A stretch of DNA of 23,657 nt from an uncultured Eubacteriales bacterium (lineage in GTDB: Bacteria; Bacillota; Clostridia; Tissierellales; Peptoniphilaceae). Shown one piece after another: positions 6,924-14,912 of this stretch (its first letter is position 1; every line of letters begins with the position of its first letter). The notes beneath the pieces were generated by a model, which ran no database searches, had not been told where the DNA came from, and saw only the letters and a program-made list of their open reading frames with translations. Made by a program: the position numbers and the translations under genes. Location of the stretch: positions 1-23,657 of the forward strand of contig CABTXP010000023.1 in the NCBI GenBank assembly GCA_902488815.1, read 5' to 3'.

Positions 6924-8081
6924 ATGATTATTGGAATAATAGCCGAGTACAATCCATTTCATAACGGACATTTGTACCAGCTTCACAAGGTGCGAAAAGA
7001 AAATAAAAATACAAAAATAGTTGTGTGCATGAGCTCCTCTTTTGTCCAAAGAGGCGAACCTGCCGTTATAGACAAATGGTCCCGCGCCAAATTTGCAGTG
7101 GAGCACGGCGCCGACTTGGTCCTTGAACTGCCCGCACTCTTCTCAACTCAAAACGGGGAGATTTTTGCAAAGGGCGGAGTGGGAATATTGGGAAGTTTTA
7201 TTGACGCCCTGTCCTTCGGTGCGGAAGACGACATCAATGTCTTAAATGAAATAAATGAAAAGATAAAAAACAACTTGGACAATGATAAAGTAAAGTCCTA
7301 CTTGGACTTAGGATATTCCCTTCCCGTTGCCAAGGAAATGGCAATGGACTTTTTAACAGATGAAGAAAAAAATATTTTAAGAACTCCCAACAATATCCTT
7401 GCCATGTCTTATTTAAATGCAAGAGATGAAATGGGATTTACTTTCGATTTAATGAGCCACAGTCGTAAGAACGTGGGCTATCACGAGTCATACAAGGGAA
7501 GCTTCGCCTCAGCCACATACCTCAGACAAGTGATTAAAGAGGACGTAAGCACGGCAAAAAATTTTGTCCCCGCGAGTGTGTACAATGTATTAAACACATC
7601 TAAATGTAATTCGCTTGAAAATTATTTCGAAATTTTTAAATACAAACTGATTAAAGACTGCGACGTGTTAAAAAAAGTAATTGACTATGAGCACGGCATG
7701 GAAAACAGATTTTTAAATTACATTGATGCCGAAAGCTTTGAAGACTTTATCAACCTCTGCTCTACAAAAAGATATTCCAAGGCGAGGATCAGAAGAGCCG
7801 CTTTGTCCTTTATCTTGGATTTGGATAAGGAATTCATATATGACAGTATCGGTGTGCCCTACTTGCGAGTGCTGGTATCAAATGACGCGGGCTTCGACAT
7901 TATAAGAGAGATGAAAAAGACTCACATGGTCATAGATAAGTTTTCAAAAATAGATGAGCTTGAAGACGAAAAAATAAAAGCAATTGCAAAAAAAGAAGTG
8001 AGTGCCACAGACCTATACAATATTTTTTACAACAAAAAAATCGGCGAAGATTTTACTCATTCGCCGGAAATTATATTGTAA
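6924..8081 (+). CDS. tmcAL: tRNA(Met) cytidine acetate ligase
   Basis: TmcAL (YlbM family) uses ATP and acetate to form N4-acetylcytidine at position 34 of elongator tRNA-Met, helping accurate AUG decoding. The 385-residue protein opens with MIIGIIAEYNPFHNGH, the nucleotidyltransferase HxGH-type motif at residues 13-16. SFVQRGEPA and FGAEDDI follow, both typical of the family. The ATG has GAGGTAGGT upstream. The gene is divergent from ackA, whose product handles acetate, and converges on a lipoprotein gene with only a few bases between stops. Family assignment is firm; activity in this organism is inferred from family membership. Confidence 0.93.
   Translation: MIIGIIAEYNPFHNGHLYQLHKVRKENKNTKIVVCMSSSFVQRGEPAVIDKWSRAKFAVEHGADLVLELPALFSTQNGEIFAKGGVGILGSFIDALSFGAEDDINVLNEINEKIKNNLDNDKVKSYLDLGYSLPVAKEMAMDFLTDEEKNILRTPNNILAMSYLNARDEMGFTFDLMSHSRKNVGYHESYKGSFASATYLRQVIKEDVSTAKNFVPASVYNVLNTSKCNSLENYFEIFKYKLIKDCDVLKKVIDYEHGMENRFLNYIDAESFEDFINLCSTKRYSKARIRRAALSFILDLDKEFIYDSIGVPYLRVLVSNDAGFDIIREMKKTHMVIDKFSKIDELEDEKIKAIAKKEVSATDLYNIFYNKKIGEDFTHSPEIIL
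8034..8066 (-). terminator. Lipoprotein-gene terminator inside the 3' end of tmcAL
   Basis: On the minus strand CGGCGAA and TTCGCCG form a seven-pair stem, then A and seven T. It lies within the tmcAL coding sequence on the opposite strand, 19 bases beyond the lipoprotein stop. On the plus strand there is no T-run, so it should act in one direction. Confidence 0.75.
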
Positions 8082-8084
8082 TTA

Positions 8085-8744
8085 TTAATCTTCTATATAA
8101 AAAGCCAACTCTTCATGCACATATTTGTATTGTTTGCCCGGGTCTTTAACTGTAAAAGTTGAATTGCCCTGTACAGGATCGGCATCTTTAATCAAACTGA
8201 AGTCCACGCTGCTTACGCCTCCGCTAAAGAAATCTCCGCTTACTCTATAGTGCACCAAGGTGTCATCTTCAATAATGTACCAAACATTACCTCCAAATTC
8301 CTTTGTGATTCCGTTGCTATTTGTATCCATGTCAACAAATAATATATCTGAAATAGTATAAGAATCTTCACCTTTATTAAGCTTTAAAGTAAATTCCACT
8401 TCAGGGGAATACTCATCACTTACCTTAAGAGGAATTTTGTATATGTAGAATATATTATCCGTTTCTTCATCTTTATCTCCGATTTTTGCTAAAACTTCAC
8501 CTGCTGTTATGTTTTCTTTTTTAAGCAAATGTTCCTTAACCTCATCATAGCCGAGTATATCATCTTCATTCACTATGAGCTCTTGAGACTTGGAGTTATA
8601 TTCCAACTCTTCAGACTCTTCCGGCTTCCCTGCTTCTTCTGACTTAGTCGGGTTGTCTTTGCCTGTATTAAAACTTATATTACAGCCTGTTGTTAAAATC
8701 ATTGAAAGAATTAATACTAATATGTATATTTTAAATTTTTTCAC
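8085..8744 (-). CDS. Small secreted lipoprotein of unknown function
   Basis: This 219-residue protein starts at GTG (8742-8744) with AGAGGTGATGAT just upstream. The N terminus is a lipoprotein signal: KKFK, a hydrophobic core, and lipobox LTTGC with Cys21 as the lipidated residue. A low-complexity linker of Glu, Ser, Lys and Pro (about 28-50) follows, then a mixed, acidic domain to the end with no motif I recognise. It should be anchored on the outer face of the membrane. Neighbours give no functional hint. Upstream, TTCACA and TATAGA 16 bases apart on the minus strand form a weak promoter candidate. The 156 bases between this gene and the next are otherwise AT-rich and hold only that gene's terminator. 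Confidence 0.85.
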   Translation of the reverse strand: MKKFKIYILVLILSMILTTGCNISFNTGKDNPTKSEEAGKPEESEELEYNSKSQELIVNEDDILGYDEVKEHLLKKENITAGEVLAKIGDKDEETDNIFYIYKIPLKVSDEYSPEVEFTLKLNKGEDSYTISDILFVDMDTNSNGITKEFGGNVWYIIEDDTLVHYRVSGDFFSGGVSSVDFSLIKDADPVQGNSTFTVKDPGKQYKYVHEELAFYIED

Positions 8745-8885
8745 ATCATCACCTCTTTCTATGCATCTATATACCCGAAAGTTTTTATGTGAATATGTTT
8801 TATAATAAATCCGACATAAAATCTAATTATGAATTCACCTGTTATTACGCTCTGATATTAATAATATTTAACCGTTTAAATCATT

Positions 8886-8914
8886 AAAAAAAAGCTTAGA
8901 TTAACCTCTAAGCT
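8886..8914 (-). terminator. Terminator of the rsmD-coaD-coiled-coil operon
   Basis: On the minus strand AGCTTAGA and TCTAAGCT pair around a six-base loop and are followed by a run of T. The upstream arm overlaps the last codons and the stop of the coiled-coil gene. Confidence 0.88.
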
Positions 8915-9341
8915 CTTGTCTGTTTTGATTTAACATTTTTATTATTTCCGACAGATTAACTTGCGTGTTTTCAAGTAAGGAGTCGGCATAGTCACGCGCC
9001 CCTTCACGGATTTGCGTACTTTCTTCTTTTGCACTTCTAAGTATTTCCGAAGCTCTTTGATTAGCTTGCAGCACAAGCTCATCTTGATTTAAAAGATCCT
9101 CCGCTTTTTCTTGAGCGGCCTTTACTATTTCTTCAGCTTCTTTTTGTGCACTTGAAATTAAATTTTCTTTTTCTGTTGTAATTGACTTTGCTTGTCTGAT
9201 TTCTCCCGGAAGTTCTCTGTTTAAGTCGCCTAAAATTTCAAGTACTTCCTCTTTATCTACCATTACTTTTCCTGAAAATGGAACGGATCCTGCTCCACCT
9301 ATGAGCTCTTCAAGTTCCTTTACTAAATCCAATACGTCCAT
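8901..9341 (-). CDS. Coiled-coil protein, ATPase-subunit-like, unknown role
   Basis: A 146-residue soluble protein. Residues 1-30 contain a short Gly-rich segment (IGGAGSVPFSGK). From about 31 to 140 it is almost wholly helical, rich in Glu, Ala, Lys and Gln with heptad-like spacing (KEAEEIVKAAQEKAEDLL), resembling stalk subunits of rotary ATPases or DivIVA-type coils; such similarity may only reflect coiled-coil composition. It starts two bases after the coaD stop, and its ribosome-binding site GGGAGGTAA contains that stop, so the two are coupled. Proteins of this type occur next to coaD in clostridia, but I know of no established function. Confidence 0.85.
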   Translation of the reverse strand: MDVLDLVKELEELIGGAGSVPFSGKVMVDKEEVLEILGDLNRELPGEIRQAKSITTEKENLISSAQKEAEEIVKAAQEKAEDLLNQDELVLQANQRASEILRSAKEESTQIREGARDYADSLLENTQVNLSEIIKMLNQNRQELRG

Positions 9342-9343
9342 AA

Positions 9344-9823
9344 TTACCTCCCATTGTATTTCTTTATCATAGCTTCTCTCACTGGTTTCGGCACAAAGGG
9401 ACTTAAATCGCCATTAAAAGCGGCAACCTCTCTTGCAAGAGAGCTGCTGATAAATAAATGCCTTTCTGATGCCGGCAAGAAAACTGTCTCAACACCTTTT
9501 TCAAGATGCATGTTAGCCATAGCTATATTATATTCGCTAAAAAAGTCCGATGCCGTTCTCAGTCCTCTGACTACGACCTGAACATCTTTCTCCTTTGCAA
9601 AATCAACCAAAAGTCCTGTGAAGGAATCTACTTCAATATTCTCTTCATCTTTTAAAACTTCTTTTATGAGATTAACTCTCTCCTCTGTTGTAAAGAGAGA
9701 GTGTTTATTTACATTGTTAAGTACTGCAACTATGAGTTCCCCGAAAATATCCCTGGCCCTTAAAATAATGTCCAAGTGCCCGTTGGTTATAGGGTCGAAG
9801 CTGCCTGCATATATAACTCTCAT
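9344..9823 (-). CDS. coaD: Phosphopantetheine adenylyltransferase
   Basis: CoaD transfers AMP from ATP to 4'-phosphopantetheine, the penultimate step of coenzyme A synthesis. The 159 residues are the normal length. MRVIYAGSFDPITNGHLD carries the nucleotidyltransferase TxGH motif (residues 13-16), and FISSSLAREVA is the ATP-binding ISSS motif. The ATG overlaps the rsmD stop by the four bases ATGA, the conserved rsmD-coaD coupling. The downstream coiled-coil gene follows after two bases. Confidence 0.97.
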   Translation of the reverse strand: MRVIYAGSFDPITNGHLDIILRARDIFGELIVAVLNNVNKHSLFTTEERVNLIKEVLKDEENIEVDSFTGLLVDFAKEKDVQVVVRGLRTASDFFSEYNIAMANMHLEKGVETVFLPASERHLFISSSLAREVAAFNGDLSPFVPKPVREAMIKKYNGR

Positions 9824-10362
9824 AGCACCTCTAAAAAATCTATTGTCTTTTCGCCGTAATTTTTAGTCTTAATCACATTATATCCTTCAAAGATTTCTCT
9901 GTCTTCAAAGGTGTGCTCCAAAATTACAACGCCTGTTTCTTTTATAATAGCAAAATCTCTAATTGTTTCAAGTATTTTGCGATATTCATCCGGAGAAAAC
10001 CTATAAGGAGGATCCAAGTATATGTATCCGAAGGAGTTAGGTTCACAAGTCTTTAAAAAATTCATTGCTTTCATCTTTAAGACTGTGGCCTTGTCCTCGT
10101 ACTTTGCTTTTTGAATATTTTCTTTTACCACATTAATTGCGTTAAAAGACTCATCTACAAAGTGACAATGGGAAGCTCCCCTTGAGAGAAATTCAATTCC
10201 GATTTGCCCCGATCCTGCAAACAAATCGCATACAGGCTCGTGTTTTACAATGCCCAGGGCATTGAATATATTCTCTTTTATTCTGTCTTCAGTTGGTCTT
10301 GTCATAGTCCCTTTCGGAACTGTAAGTCTAAGACCTCTTTTCTCTCCCGAGATAACTCTCAT
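9820..10362 (-). CDS. rsmD: 16S rRNA (guanine966-N2)-methyltransferase
   Basis: RsmD methylates G966 of 16S rRNA in the small subunit. The 180-residue protein opens with MRVISGEKRGLRL, typical of the family. TRPTEDRIKENIFN follows, then the SAM-binding loop VCDLFAGSGQIGIE (44-57) and the catalytic DPPY at 117-120. AAGGAGAG precedes ATG 10360-10362. It is the first gene of a coupled set with coaD and the coiled-coil gene, with its own promoter at the recG stop. Confidence 0.96.
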   Translation of the reverse strand: MRVISGEKRGLRLTVPKGTMTRPTEDRIKENIFNALGIVKHEPVCDLFAGSGQIGIEFLSRGASHCHFVDESFNAINVVKENIQKAKYEDKATVLKMKAMNFLKTCEPNSFGYIYLDPPYRFSPDEYRKILETIRDFAIIKETGVVILEHTFEDREIFEGYNVIKTKNYGEKTIDFLEVL

Positions 10363-10381
10363 CTTCTCTCCTTAAGCTATG

Positions 10382-10410
10382 ATTTTAGCATAATTTAAAG
10401 CATTTATCAA
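10382..10410 (-). promoter_or_regulatory. Promoter of rsmD-coaD, -35 contains the recG stop
   Basis: TTGATA (10405-10410), 17 bases, TAAAAT (10382-10387) on the minus strand. The recG stop TGA (10407-10409) lies inside the -35 hexamer. The same two hexamers and spacing occur in the rpmB promoter at 14580-14608. Confidence 0.75.
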
Positions 10411-12449
10411 TTCACATGAGACAGTATGAAAGTATTTTTAAATCTGTTGTAAATTTCTTCTACAATTTTATTGTATTCCCCTGCGGAAATTTTTACTTTG
10501 CCGGAGATAATGTCAATCGCCTCTACATTTGCATGACTTAAAATATTGTAGTCTGTTGAAAAATCGGAGACCATAAGCTCAGGTATGCCGTGTTGCCTTG
10601 TGCCGAAAATTTCTCCCGGCCCTCTCAGTCTCAAGTCTTCATTTGCAATAAAAAATCCGTCGGAAGATTTTTCCATTACCTTGGTGCGCTCCCAACTTTT
10701 TACAGAACTTGAGCCATTGTGAAGGATGCAGTAACTTTGATGCTCGCCTCTTCCTACTCTTCCCCTTAGTTGATGAAGTTGTGCCAGACCGAATCTCTCC
10801 GAGTTAAGTACCATCATCACCGTGGCGTTTGGGACGTTAATTCCGACTTCAATTACTGTTGTTGATACAATAACTTTAACCTTATTGTCTCTAAAGTCGT
10901 TTAAAATTTCTTCCTTCTCTTCGCTTTTCATTTGGCCGTGGAGAAGTTTTACATCTTCATGAAAATACTTGTCCCTTAAATTTTCGTAGGTCTTTATAAC
11001 GGAGTTTAAACTCTCCATGTATTCCGACTCATCTATTAAGGGGCAAATAATATATGCCTGTCTTCCCTTTTCTATTTCGTTCTTTATAAAATTTAACGCT
11101 CTGTCAATCATCTTTGAGTTAATGCCGTAGGTTTTAATTTCTTTTCTACCCGGCGGCATTGTGTCGATGACGGAAATATCCAAGTCGCCATATAGCACTA
11201 AAGAAAGTGTGCGAGGTATGGGTGTGGCGGTCATGACCAAAGTATTCGCCAACTGATTTTTATCTTGCAATGTGTTTCTCTGCTTCACGCCGAACCTGTG
11301 CTGCTCGTCAGTAATTGTAAGAGCCAAGTTTTTAAATACAACTTCGTCGTTAATTAGAGAGTGGGTTCCGATTAACATTTGAATTTCTCCGGACCTTACC
11401 TTTGCCAAAATTTCTTCTCTGTCTTTTTTTGAAACTGAGGAAGTTAAAAGGCCCACATTTATATTTTCAGCTTTAAAGAGTTCGCACACAGACTCATAGT
11501 GTTGCTGTGCAAGTATTTCCGTCGGTGCCATAAGTGTGGATTGGTATCCGTTAATGTAGGCAAAGTACATGGCAATTACCGCCACAATGGTCTTGCCTGA
11601 ACCTACGTCCCCTTGCAAGAGCCTGTTCATTCGCTTTTCACTCTTTAAATCATTTATAATTTCATTTAAAGACTTGTCCTGACCTTCCGTGAGTTTGAAG
11701 GGCAGGTTGTCCATAAAGTTTTTAAGCTTAGGATTGTCCTTTAATTTAATACTCTTCTCACTTCTGTTGTTGTCTTTTAAAGTTAAAAGGGCAAATTGTA
11801 ACAAGAACAGCTCTTCAAAAGCAAGTCGTTTGCGCGCCTTCTCCAAAGTTTCAAGGTCATCGGGAAAGTGCATTGTCTTTACGGAAATGTTTCGTGAGAG
11901 AAGAGAATATTTTTTAATTAAATAATCCGGCAAAACTTCCGGCAAACTCACATTTACTTCTCTAATGAGCTTTACAATTTCGTTGTTTGTAACGCCTTTT
12001 TTAAGAGCGTACTTGGGAACAATGCCTCCTGTTTTTAAATTTTCTCCCGCCTTCTCCGCAATTGGGGATGAAATTTTTGTAATAAATCGTTCCCTTACAG
12101 CCTTGCCATAGACATTGTATATGCCGCCGATTTTTATAGAATTTTTTAAAAAGGGCTGATTGAAAAAAGTAATGGTGCCCTTTCCAGTCTCGTCTTCCAC
12201 GTCAAAGGAAAGTATGTGCATGTTCCTTCTTATGTAAGAATTTCTGTTGACACCTGTGACTCTAACTTTAAAACTTGCCTTCACTTCCCCTTGTACGTCT
12301 TTTAAATTTAAAAAAGTCGTACGGTCTTCATAGGTGCGTGGAAAATAAAACAAGAGATCTTCAACGGTTTCTATATTTAAGCTATTCAGTTTTTCAAGTT
12401 TTTTCGGTCCGACGCCTTTTATGGTTGCGACACTGTCTTGTAAGTTCAT
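10407..12449 (-). CDS. recG: ATP-dependent DNA helicase RecG
   Basis: RecG remodels stalled replication forks and branched DNA. The 680 residues cover the whole family: a helix-hairpin-helix-like IKGVGPKK at 10-17, the wedge/OB domain at about 50-150, Walker A GDVGSGKT at 280-287, DEQH at 381-384 with the following RFGVKQR, TATPIPRT, and helicase motif VI in QLRGRVGRG. The last residues hold the conserved region with EDLRLRGPGE. ATG 12447-12449 has AGAGGT upstream. A terminator hairpin ends only about five bases before that site, so little space remains for a promoter; expression probably needs read-through from fakA or a promoter within fakA. recG downstream of fakA is common in Firmicutes. 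Confidence 0.97.
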   Translation of the reverse strand: MNLQDSVATIKGVGPKKLEKLNSLNIETVEDLLFYFPRTYEDRTTFLNLKDVQGEVKASFKVRVTGVNRNSYIRRNMHILSFDVEDETGKGTITFFNQPFLKNSIKIGGIYNVYGKAVRERFITKISSPIAEKAGENLKTGGIVPKYALKKGVTNNEIVKLIREVNVSLPEVLPDYLIKKYSLLSRNISVKTMHFPDDLETLEKARKRLAFEELFLLQFALLTLKDNNRSEKSIKLKDNPKLKNFMDNLPFKLTEGQDKSLNEIINDLKSEKRMNRLLQGDVGSGKTIVAVIAMYFAYINGYQSTLMAPTEILAQQHYESVCELFKAENINVGLLTSSVSKKDREEILAKVRSGEIQMLIGTHSLINDEVVFKNLALTITDEQHRFGVKQRNTLQDKNQLANTLVMTATPIPRTLSLVLYGDLDISVIDTMPPGRKEIKTYGINSKMIDRALNFIKNEIEKGRQAYIICPLIDESEYMESLNSVIKTYENLRDKYFHEDVKLLHGQMKSEEKEEILNDFRDNKVKVIVSTTVIEVGINVPNATVMMVLNSERFGLAQLHQLRGRVGRGEHQSYCILHNGSSSVKSWERTKVMEKSSDGFFIANEDLRLRGPGEIFGTRQHGIPELMVSDFSTDYNILSHANVEAIDIISGKVKISAGEYNKIVEEIYNRFKNTFILSHVN

Positions 12450-12460
12450 TTTTACCTCTT

Positions 12461-12484
12461 AAAAAAGCCCCACTAAGGGGGCTT
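12461..12484 (-). terminator. Hairpin terminator between fakA and recG
   Basis: On the minus strand AAGCCCC (12484-12478) pairs with GGGGCTT (12471-12465) and six T end at 12461, immediately followed by the recG ribosome-binding site. It starts two bases after the fakA stop. Confidence 0.82.
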
Positions 12485-12486
12485 GA

Positions 12487-14136
12487 TTATTCAAGTGATA
12501 CCAAGTAGTAGTACAGAGGTTGTCCTCCATATACCAATTCAATATCCAAATCTTCGTATTCTTCTTCCAATTCTTTTAAAAGTTTTTCTCCGTCTTCTTC
12601 ATCTACATCTTCTCCGTAGTATAAAGTGATAAGAGAATGATCTTCATTTACAAGTTCTTCTATAAGTTCACGTGTCACTTCCGTAACTTCGCTACCTACC
12701 GAGACAATATCTCCGTGTGCAATGCCTATTACATCGCCTTCGGCAATTTTTTTGCCGCTGATTTCCGTATCTCTTACGGCATAGGTAACTTGTCCGCTTT
12801 TAACATGTGAAATAGCTTCTTTCATTGCTTCTTCATTTTCGTCAAAAGAAGTGTCAGGTTGGAATGCAAGCATTGCGGAAATACCTTCAGGTATTGATCT
12901 TGTTGGTATTACCTTTACATTTCTCTTGGTAAGTTCCTTCACCTGTTCAGCAGCAAGTTGAATGTTTTTGTTGTTCGGCAAAATAAATACATTTTTGCCC
13001 GGTGTAGATTCAACTCCCTTTAACAAATCTTCCGTACTTGGATTCATTGTTTGTCCGCCTTTGACAATATAGTCGGCGTTAAGTGATTCAAAAACTTCGT
13101 CCAAACCGTCGCCGATAGAAACTGTGACAAAGGCATATTCTTCTGTAGGCTCAACAACTCTGTTCTTGCCTTTTGCAGCCTCCACTTCTTCGTCTTTAAA
13201 AAGTTTTTCCTTGTGTTGAATCCTCATGTTGTCAATTTTAATGTCTTGAAGCATTCCGATTTCAGATGCGTATTCCAAAACTCTTCCCGGATTATTTGTA
13301 TGAATGTGAGTCTTTATAATGCCGCTTGCACCTACAACTAAAAGGCAATCACCTAATGGAATAAGTTTTTGCTTAAACTCTTCCGCCTTGTCGCTGTCAC
13401 CTTTAATTAAAAATTCTGTACAGTATGCAAACTCAATGTCGTCGTCTTCAACCTCTCCATCTACAAATGCCTTTGGAGTTTTTCTTTCAAGTTCCGCATC
13501 TTCAATTTTTTCTATAGTCTCACCTTTTGCCGCCTTTAGAGCTCCTTGCAGTATTACAACAAGACCTTTGCCGCCGGCATCAACTACTCCCTGTTCTTTT
13601 AATACAGGTAGTAGGTTCGGTGTATTGTCCAATGATTTTTCCGCAGCTTTTATTACGCTTTCGTAAAAGCTTCCCATGTCTGTAGCTTTTGCCGCATTTT
13701 TAATTGCAAAGTCGCTAAGTTCTCTGCCCACAGTTAAAATTGTGCCTTCTGTCGGCTTCATAACAGCCTTGTAGGTTACGTCAGACGCTTTTTTAAACGC
13801 AAAAGCCAAGTCCTTTATAGTGGCAACTTCTTTGCCCTTTAATCCTTCGGCAAATCCTCTGAAAAATTGTGAAAGTATTACTCCCGAGTTTCCCCTTGCG
13901 CCCATTAAAGCGCCTCTTGAAACTGCAGCGGAAACTTCTTCCACAGTTGCGAAAGAGTCTAAGTGTTCCGCTTCTTTAAGAGCGGAAATAATAGTAAGGC
14001 TCATATTTGTGCCTGTATCTCCGTCGGGAACGGGAAATACATTCAGCTCATTTACCATTTCTTTGTTAAGGACCAAGTAATCTCTACTGCCTACAAGAGA
14101 TTTTTTTAGATCCTCTCCTGTAATTTGATTCTTCAA
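12487..14136 (-). CDS. fakA: Fatty acid kinase catalytic subunit (DAK/DhaL + C-terminal domain)
   Basis: FakA phosphorylates fatty acids held by a FakB (DegV-family) partner, feeding acyl phosphate into phospholipid synthesis. I place the start at TTG 14134-14136, because GGAGGT at 14143-14148 is six bases upstream; the first in-frame ATG lies further up at 14169, overlaps the preceding gene and lacks such a site. The result is 549 residues. FPVPDGDTGTNM then puts the Mg2+-binding aspartates at 38 and 40, where I recall them in characterised FakA. The DhaL domain covers about 5-200, a middle domain follows, and the C-terminal third carries the FakB-interacting type of domain. No FakB is in the window. 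It is 13 bases downstream of the asp23-like gene. Confidence 0.93.
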   Translation of the reverse strand: MKNQITGEDLKKSLVGSRDYLVLNKEMVNELNVFPVPDGDTGTNMSLTIISALKEAEHLDSFATVEEVSAAVSRGALMGARGNSGVILSQFFRGFAEGLKGKEVATIKDLAFAFKKASDVTYKAVMKPTEGTILTVGRELSDFAIKNAAKATDMGSFYESVIKAAEKSLDNTPNLLPVLKEQGVVDAGGKGLVVILQGALKAAKGETIEKIEDAELERKTPKAFVDGEVEDDDIEFAYCTEFLIKGDSDKAEEFKQKLIPLGDCLLVVGASGIIKTHIHTNNPGRVLEYASEIGMLQDIKIDNMRIQHKEKLFKDEEVEAAKGKNRVVEPTEEYAFVTVSIGDGLDEVFESLNADYIVKGGQTMNPSTEDLLKGVESTPGKNVFILPNNKNIQLAAEQVKELTKRNVKVIPTRSIPEGISAMLAFQPDTSFDENEEAMKEAISHVKSGQVTYAVRDTEISGKKIAEGDVIGIAHGDIVSVGSEVTEVTRELIEELVNEDHSLITLYYGEDVDEEDGEKLLKELEEEYEDLDIELVYGGQPLYYYLVSLE

Positions 14137-14142
14137 AATAGT

Positions 14143-14148
14143 ACCTCC
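14143..14148 (-). promoter_or_regulatory. Ribosome-binding site that sets the fakA start
   Basis: GGAGGT on the minus strand, six bases before TTG 14134-14136, supports the shorter product. It lies in the gap just after the stop of the preceding gene. Confidence 0.75.
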
Positions 14149-14149
14149 G

Positions 14150-14503
14150 TTATTCAAATCTAATACCATCTACTATAACGTCGATTCTATCTATGGTTAT
14201 TCCCGTCATGTTTTCCACATTAAACTTTACTCTATCAATAATATTTTGACCTACAGTAGAAATTTTAACTCCATATTCCAATATAACGTGCAATTCTATT
14301 ACAGTAATGTTATCTTCTTGTATAACTTTAATGCCCTTGGAAAGATTTTCAAACTTTAACAGTTCAAAGATGCCTTCAGTAGCATTTTTTGCAGCCATGC
14401 CTACGATGCCGTAGCTTTCCATTGCGGATATACCCGCCAAATCTGCAAGTACAGCATTTTCAATAATAATGTCTCCATTTTCACTCTTGTAATTTACAGG
14501 CAT
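14150..14503 (-). CDS. Asp23/Gls24 family protein (YloU-like)
   Basis: This 117-residue Asp23/Gls24-family protein has the usual features: N-terminal NGDIIIENAVLADLAGISAM, a central GIVGMA followed by Asn, IKVIQEDNITVIELHVILEYG, and a C-terminal ENMTGITIDRIDVIVDGI. Staphylococcal Asp23 is membrane-associated through a partner and linked to envelope stress; the small YloU form next to fakA is conserved but its role is unknown. GGAGGT precedes ATG 14501-14503. It leads the fakA transcript and is divergent from rpmB, the arrangement seen in Bacillus. Confidence 0.92.
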   Translation of the reverse strand: MPVNYKSENGDIIIENAVLADLAGISAMESYGIVGMAAKNATEGIFELLKFENLSKGIKVIQEDNITVIELHVILEYGVKISTVGQNIIDRVKFNVENMTGITIDRIDVIVDGIRFE

Positions 14504-14523
14504 AATGCACCTCCTATGGTATA

Positions 14524-14552
14524 ATATTACAACAATTGTGATTATTTAACAA
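14524..14552 (-). promoter_or_regulatory. Possible promoter of asp23-like/fakA
   Basis: TTGTTA (14547-14552), 17 bases, TAATAT (14524-14529) on the minus strand. Each hexamer matches four of six consensus bases, so this is only a moderate candidate. Confidence 0.4.
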
Positions 14553-14579
14553 CTTAATAGATATTTTGCAAAAATAAAT

Positions 14580-14608
14580 TTGATATTCTTGAAATAATTT
14601 GTTAAAAT
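14580..14608 (+). promoter_or_regulatory. rpmB promoter
   Basis: TTGATA (14580-14585), 17 bases, TAAAAT (14603-14608). The start point would be near 14615, with a 30-base leader ending in AAGGAGGTG. Confidence 0.7.
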
Positions 14609-14647
14609 AATTGGTGTTATTTTAAACGAACAATAAGGAGGTGCGAA

Positions 14648-14839
14648 ATGGCAAAGATTTGCGATGTTTGCGGAAAGAAAAAAATATTCGGAAACCAAGT
14701 GAGTTTCTCTCACAAATCAAGTAGAAGAAGTTGGTCTCCTAATATCAGAAGGGTTAGAGCAATAGTAGATGGCGCACCCAAGAGAATAAATGTGTGTGCA
14801 AGATGCTTAAAATCAAATAAAGTTGAAAGAGCACTATAA
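14648..14839 (+). CDS. rpmB: Ribosomal protein bL28
   Basis: A 63-residue large-subunit protein. MAKICDVCGK carries Cys5 and Cys8, and NVCARCLK carries Cys50 and Cys53, so this is the zinc-binding form. HKSSRRSWSPNI matches the family core. AAGGAGGTG lies upstream of the ATG. It is a single-gene transcript with its own promoter and terminator, divergent from the asp23-like gene. Confidence 0.97.
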   Translation: MAKICDVCGKKKIFGNQVSFSHKSSRRSWSPNIRRVRAIVDGAPKRINVCARCLKSNKVERAL

Positions 14840-14840
14840 G

Positions 14841-14867
14841 ACGGTTTCTGCGGAAGCCGTTTTTTTT
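14841..14867 (+). terminator. rpmB terminator
   Basis: ACGGTTTC (14841-14848) pairs with GAAGCCGT (14853-14860), allowing one G-T pair, followed by seven T. It begins directly after the rpmB stop. Confidence 0.9.
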
Positions 14868-14912
14868 GTTGTCTAAATTTTTTCAAGGGTATAAGGATAA
14901 TGGAGGTGCTAT

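Noticed and set aside
12487..14169. fakA starting at ATG 14169
   Set aside because: This would overlap the asp23-like gene by 20 bases and leave the GGAGGT at 14143 inside the coding sequence; TTG 14136 fits better.
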